Origin: Herminiimonas sp.
Lineage (GTDB): Bacteria > Pseudomonadota > Gammaproteobacteria > Burkholderiales > Burkholderiaceae_D
Assembly (NCBI GenBank): GCA_014376645.1
Contig: JACMRD010000292.1
Location: 1-37,623 of the forward strand
DNA length: 37,623 nt
Direction of reading: 5' to 3'
Both the position numbers and the translations under genes were made by a program. This document shows, in pieces, positions 36,195 to 37,623 of the stretch. The notes under the pieces are model-generated. The model was not told the DNA's origin and did not search any database. It was given only the letters and a program-made list of their open reading frames with translations. Within the stretch, counting starts at the first letter, position 1. Each line of letters opens with the position of its first letter.

Positions 36195-36869
36195 ATGCAA
36201 AAGAAACCGAATCCCAAGTCCCGGCCACACCCGGTGCGCCCGGCACTGACTCACCAGATCCGGATCATCGGCGGCAAATGGAAGCGCACGCCGTTACCGG
36301 TGCTGGCCGCCGACGGTCTGCGCCCCACGCCGGACCGGGTGCGCGAAACCGTCTTCAACTGGTTGACCCACCTGCGTGACGGTCACTGGGACACCGTGCG
36401 TTGCCTCGATCTGTTCGCCGGCACCGGCGCGCTCGGTTTTGAAGCCGCCAGTCGCGGTGCCGCCAGGGTTTTGATGGTCGAAGAGAACACCGCCGCGACG
36501 CGCCAGCTGGAAGCCACCCGCGACAAACTGCAGGCGACCCAGATCGAGGTGGTGCGGGGCAATGCGCTGACGGTGACGCAAAACTTGATCACGCGCAGCG
36601 GCGAGGGTCAATTCGATCTGATTTTTCTCGATCCGCCGTATCATCAGGATTGGCTGGCAAAGATGCTGCCGACCTGCCGCCGCCTGCTCGCTAAAGACGG
36701 TGTCATCTATGTCGAAGCGGAAGCGGCGCTCATCGCAAGCGACGAAGCCGGTGCCGCCGCAGCGTCCCCTGCCTGGCTCGACGGTTGGGCAATTGTCCGC
36801 GCAGACCGGGCAGGCGTGGTGTTCTACCACTTGTTGCAATCCAGGATAACGCCTCTAGTTGAGGCATAA
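36195..36869 (+). CDS. rsmD: 16S rRNA (guanine(966)-N2)-methyltransferase RsmD
   Basis: A 224-residue methyltransferase that modifies G966 of 16S rRNA in the 30S subunit. The family's opening IRIIGGKWKRTPLPV-GLRPTPDRVRETVFNWL, the SAM motif LDLFAGTGALGFEAASRGA and the catalytic DPPY (LIFLDPPYHQ) are all present. The N-terminus is about 20 basic residues longer than E. coli RsmD. No Shine-Dalgarno precedes the only possible ATG. It lies 38 bases before coaD. Confidence 0.95.
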   Translation: MQKKPNPKSRPHPVRPALTHQIRIIGGKWKRTPLPVLAADGLRPTPDRVRETVFNWLTHLRDGHWDTVRCLDLFAGTGALGFEAASRGAARVLMVEENTAATRQLEATRDKLQATQIEVVRGNALTVTQNLITRSGEGQFDLIFLDPPYHQDWLAKMLPTCRRLLAKDGVIYVEAEAALIASDEAGAAAASPAWLDGWAIVRADRAGVVFYHLLQSRITPLVEA

Positions 36870-36898
36870 TGCGTCTTCTTTTATTGGCAGCAGGCTGA

Positions 36899-37399
<501 letters not shown>

Positions 37400-37435
37400 A
37401 GCGACGGCAATGCGGCGGTCGAAATGGCCGCCTGA

Positions 37436-37623
<188 letters not shown>

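Overview
The window looks like chromosomal DNA of a betaproteobacterium of the order Burkholderiales, most likely Oxalobacteraceae or a close relative. The reasons are the high G+C coding style, a PhaM-type polyhydroxybutyrate granule protein, an MxKDx-repeat protein, the DUF2244-coxBA-small assembly protein-ctaG-DUF2970-coxC order, and the linkage of rpoH, min and fts genes to rsmD-coaD-ferredoxin. I see no insertion sequence, prophage, CRISPR array, tRNA or rRNA. Genes are tightly packed and 4-base ATGA or GTGA overlaps are frequent. Genus assignment is inference.

Left part (1-4.7 kb): the tail of an MxKDx-repeat protein; queC (queuosine precursor synthesis) preceded by two DUF3108 envelope proteins, one with a TonB-like N-terminus; phaM on the opposite strand; and an orphan tungstate-type binding protein.

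Lipid-modification cluster (4.7-11.9 kb, all minus strand): an FAD oxidoreductase, DUF1365, a cyclopropane-fatty-acid-synthase-like methyltransferase, a secreted chalcone-isomerase-fold protein, a GPH-type transporter, a DUF3833 lipoprotein, an SDR and an NTF2-like protein. Five junctions overlap by 4 bases. The core set resembles genes that modify phospholipid acyl chains (methylation, desaturation, possibly furan fatty acids) in the singlet-oxygen response of alphaproteobacteria. This is the least characterised system in the window. Next to it lie a periplasmic glutathione peroxidase with a perfect TGAACC-N4-GGTTCA operator-like palindrome, an MFS transporter, and a di-iron protein of the ferritin/acyl-ACP desaturase type.

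Middle (15.2-19.7 kb): a stand-alone heptose-1-phosphate adenylyltransferase coupled to an L-asparaginase, then comF, trmL and a PCu(A)C copper chaperone on the minus strand, and a BioC-like methyltransferase.

Respiration block (19.9-29.6 kb): a complete caa3-type cytochrome c oxidase locus. It has coxB with a fused cytochrome c domain, coxA, a 34-residue assembly protein, ctaG and coxC, ended by a strong terminator. After a convergent twin-membrane-helix gene come SURF1, an SCO-like protein, heme A synthase, heme O synthase and SCO, ended by a second terminator. Subunits, copper insertion and heme A synthesis are thus encoded together.

Right part (29.6-37.6 kb): rpoH (heat-shock sigma factor) on the minus strand preceded by a perfect CIRCE element, which suggests HrcA repression; minCDE; ftsX, ftsE and ftsY on the minus strand; then rsmD, coaD and the start of a YfhL-type ferredoxin running off the window.
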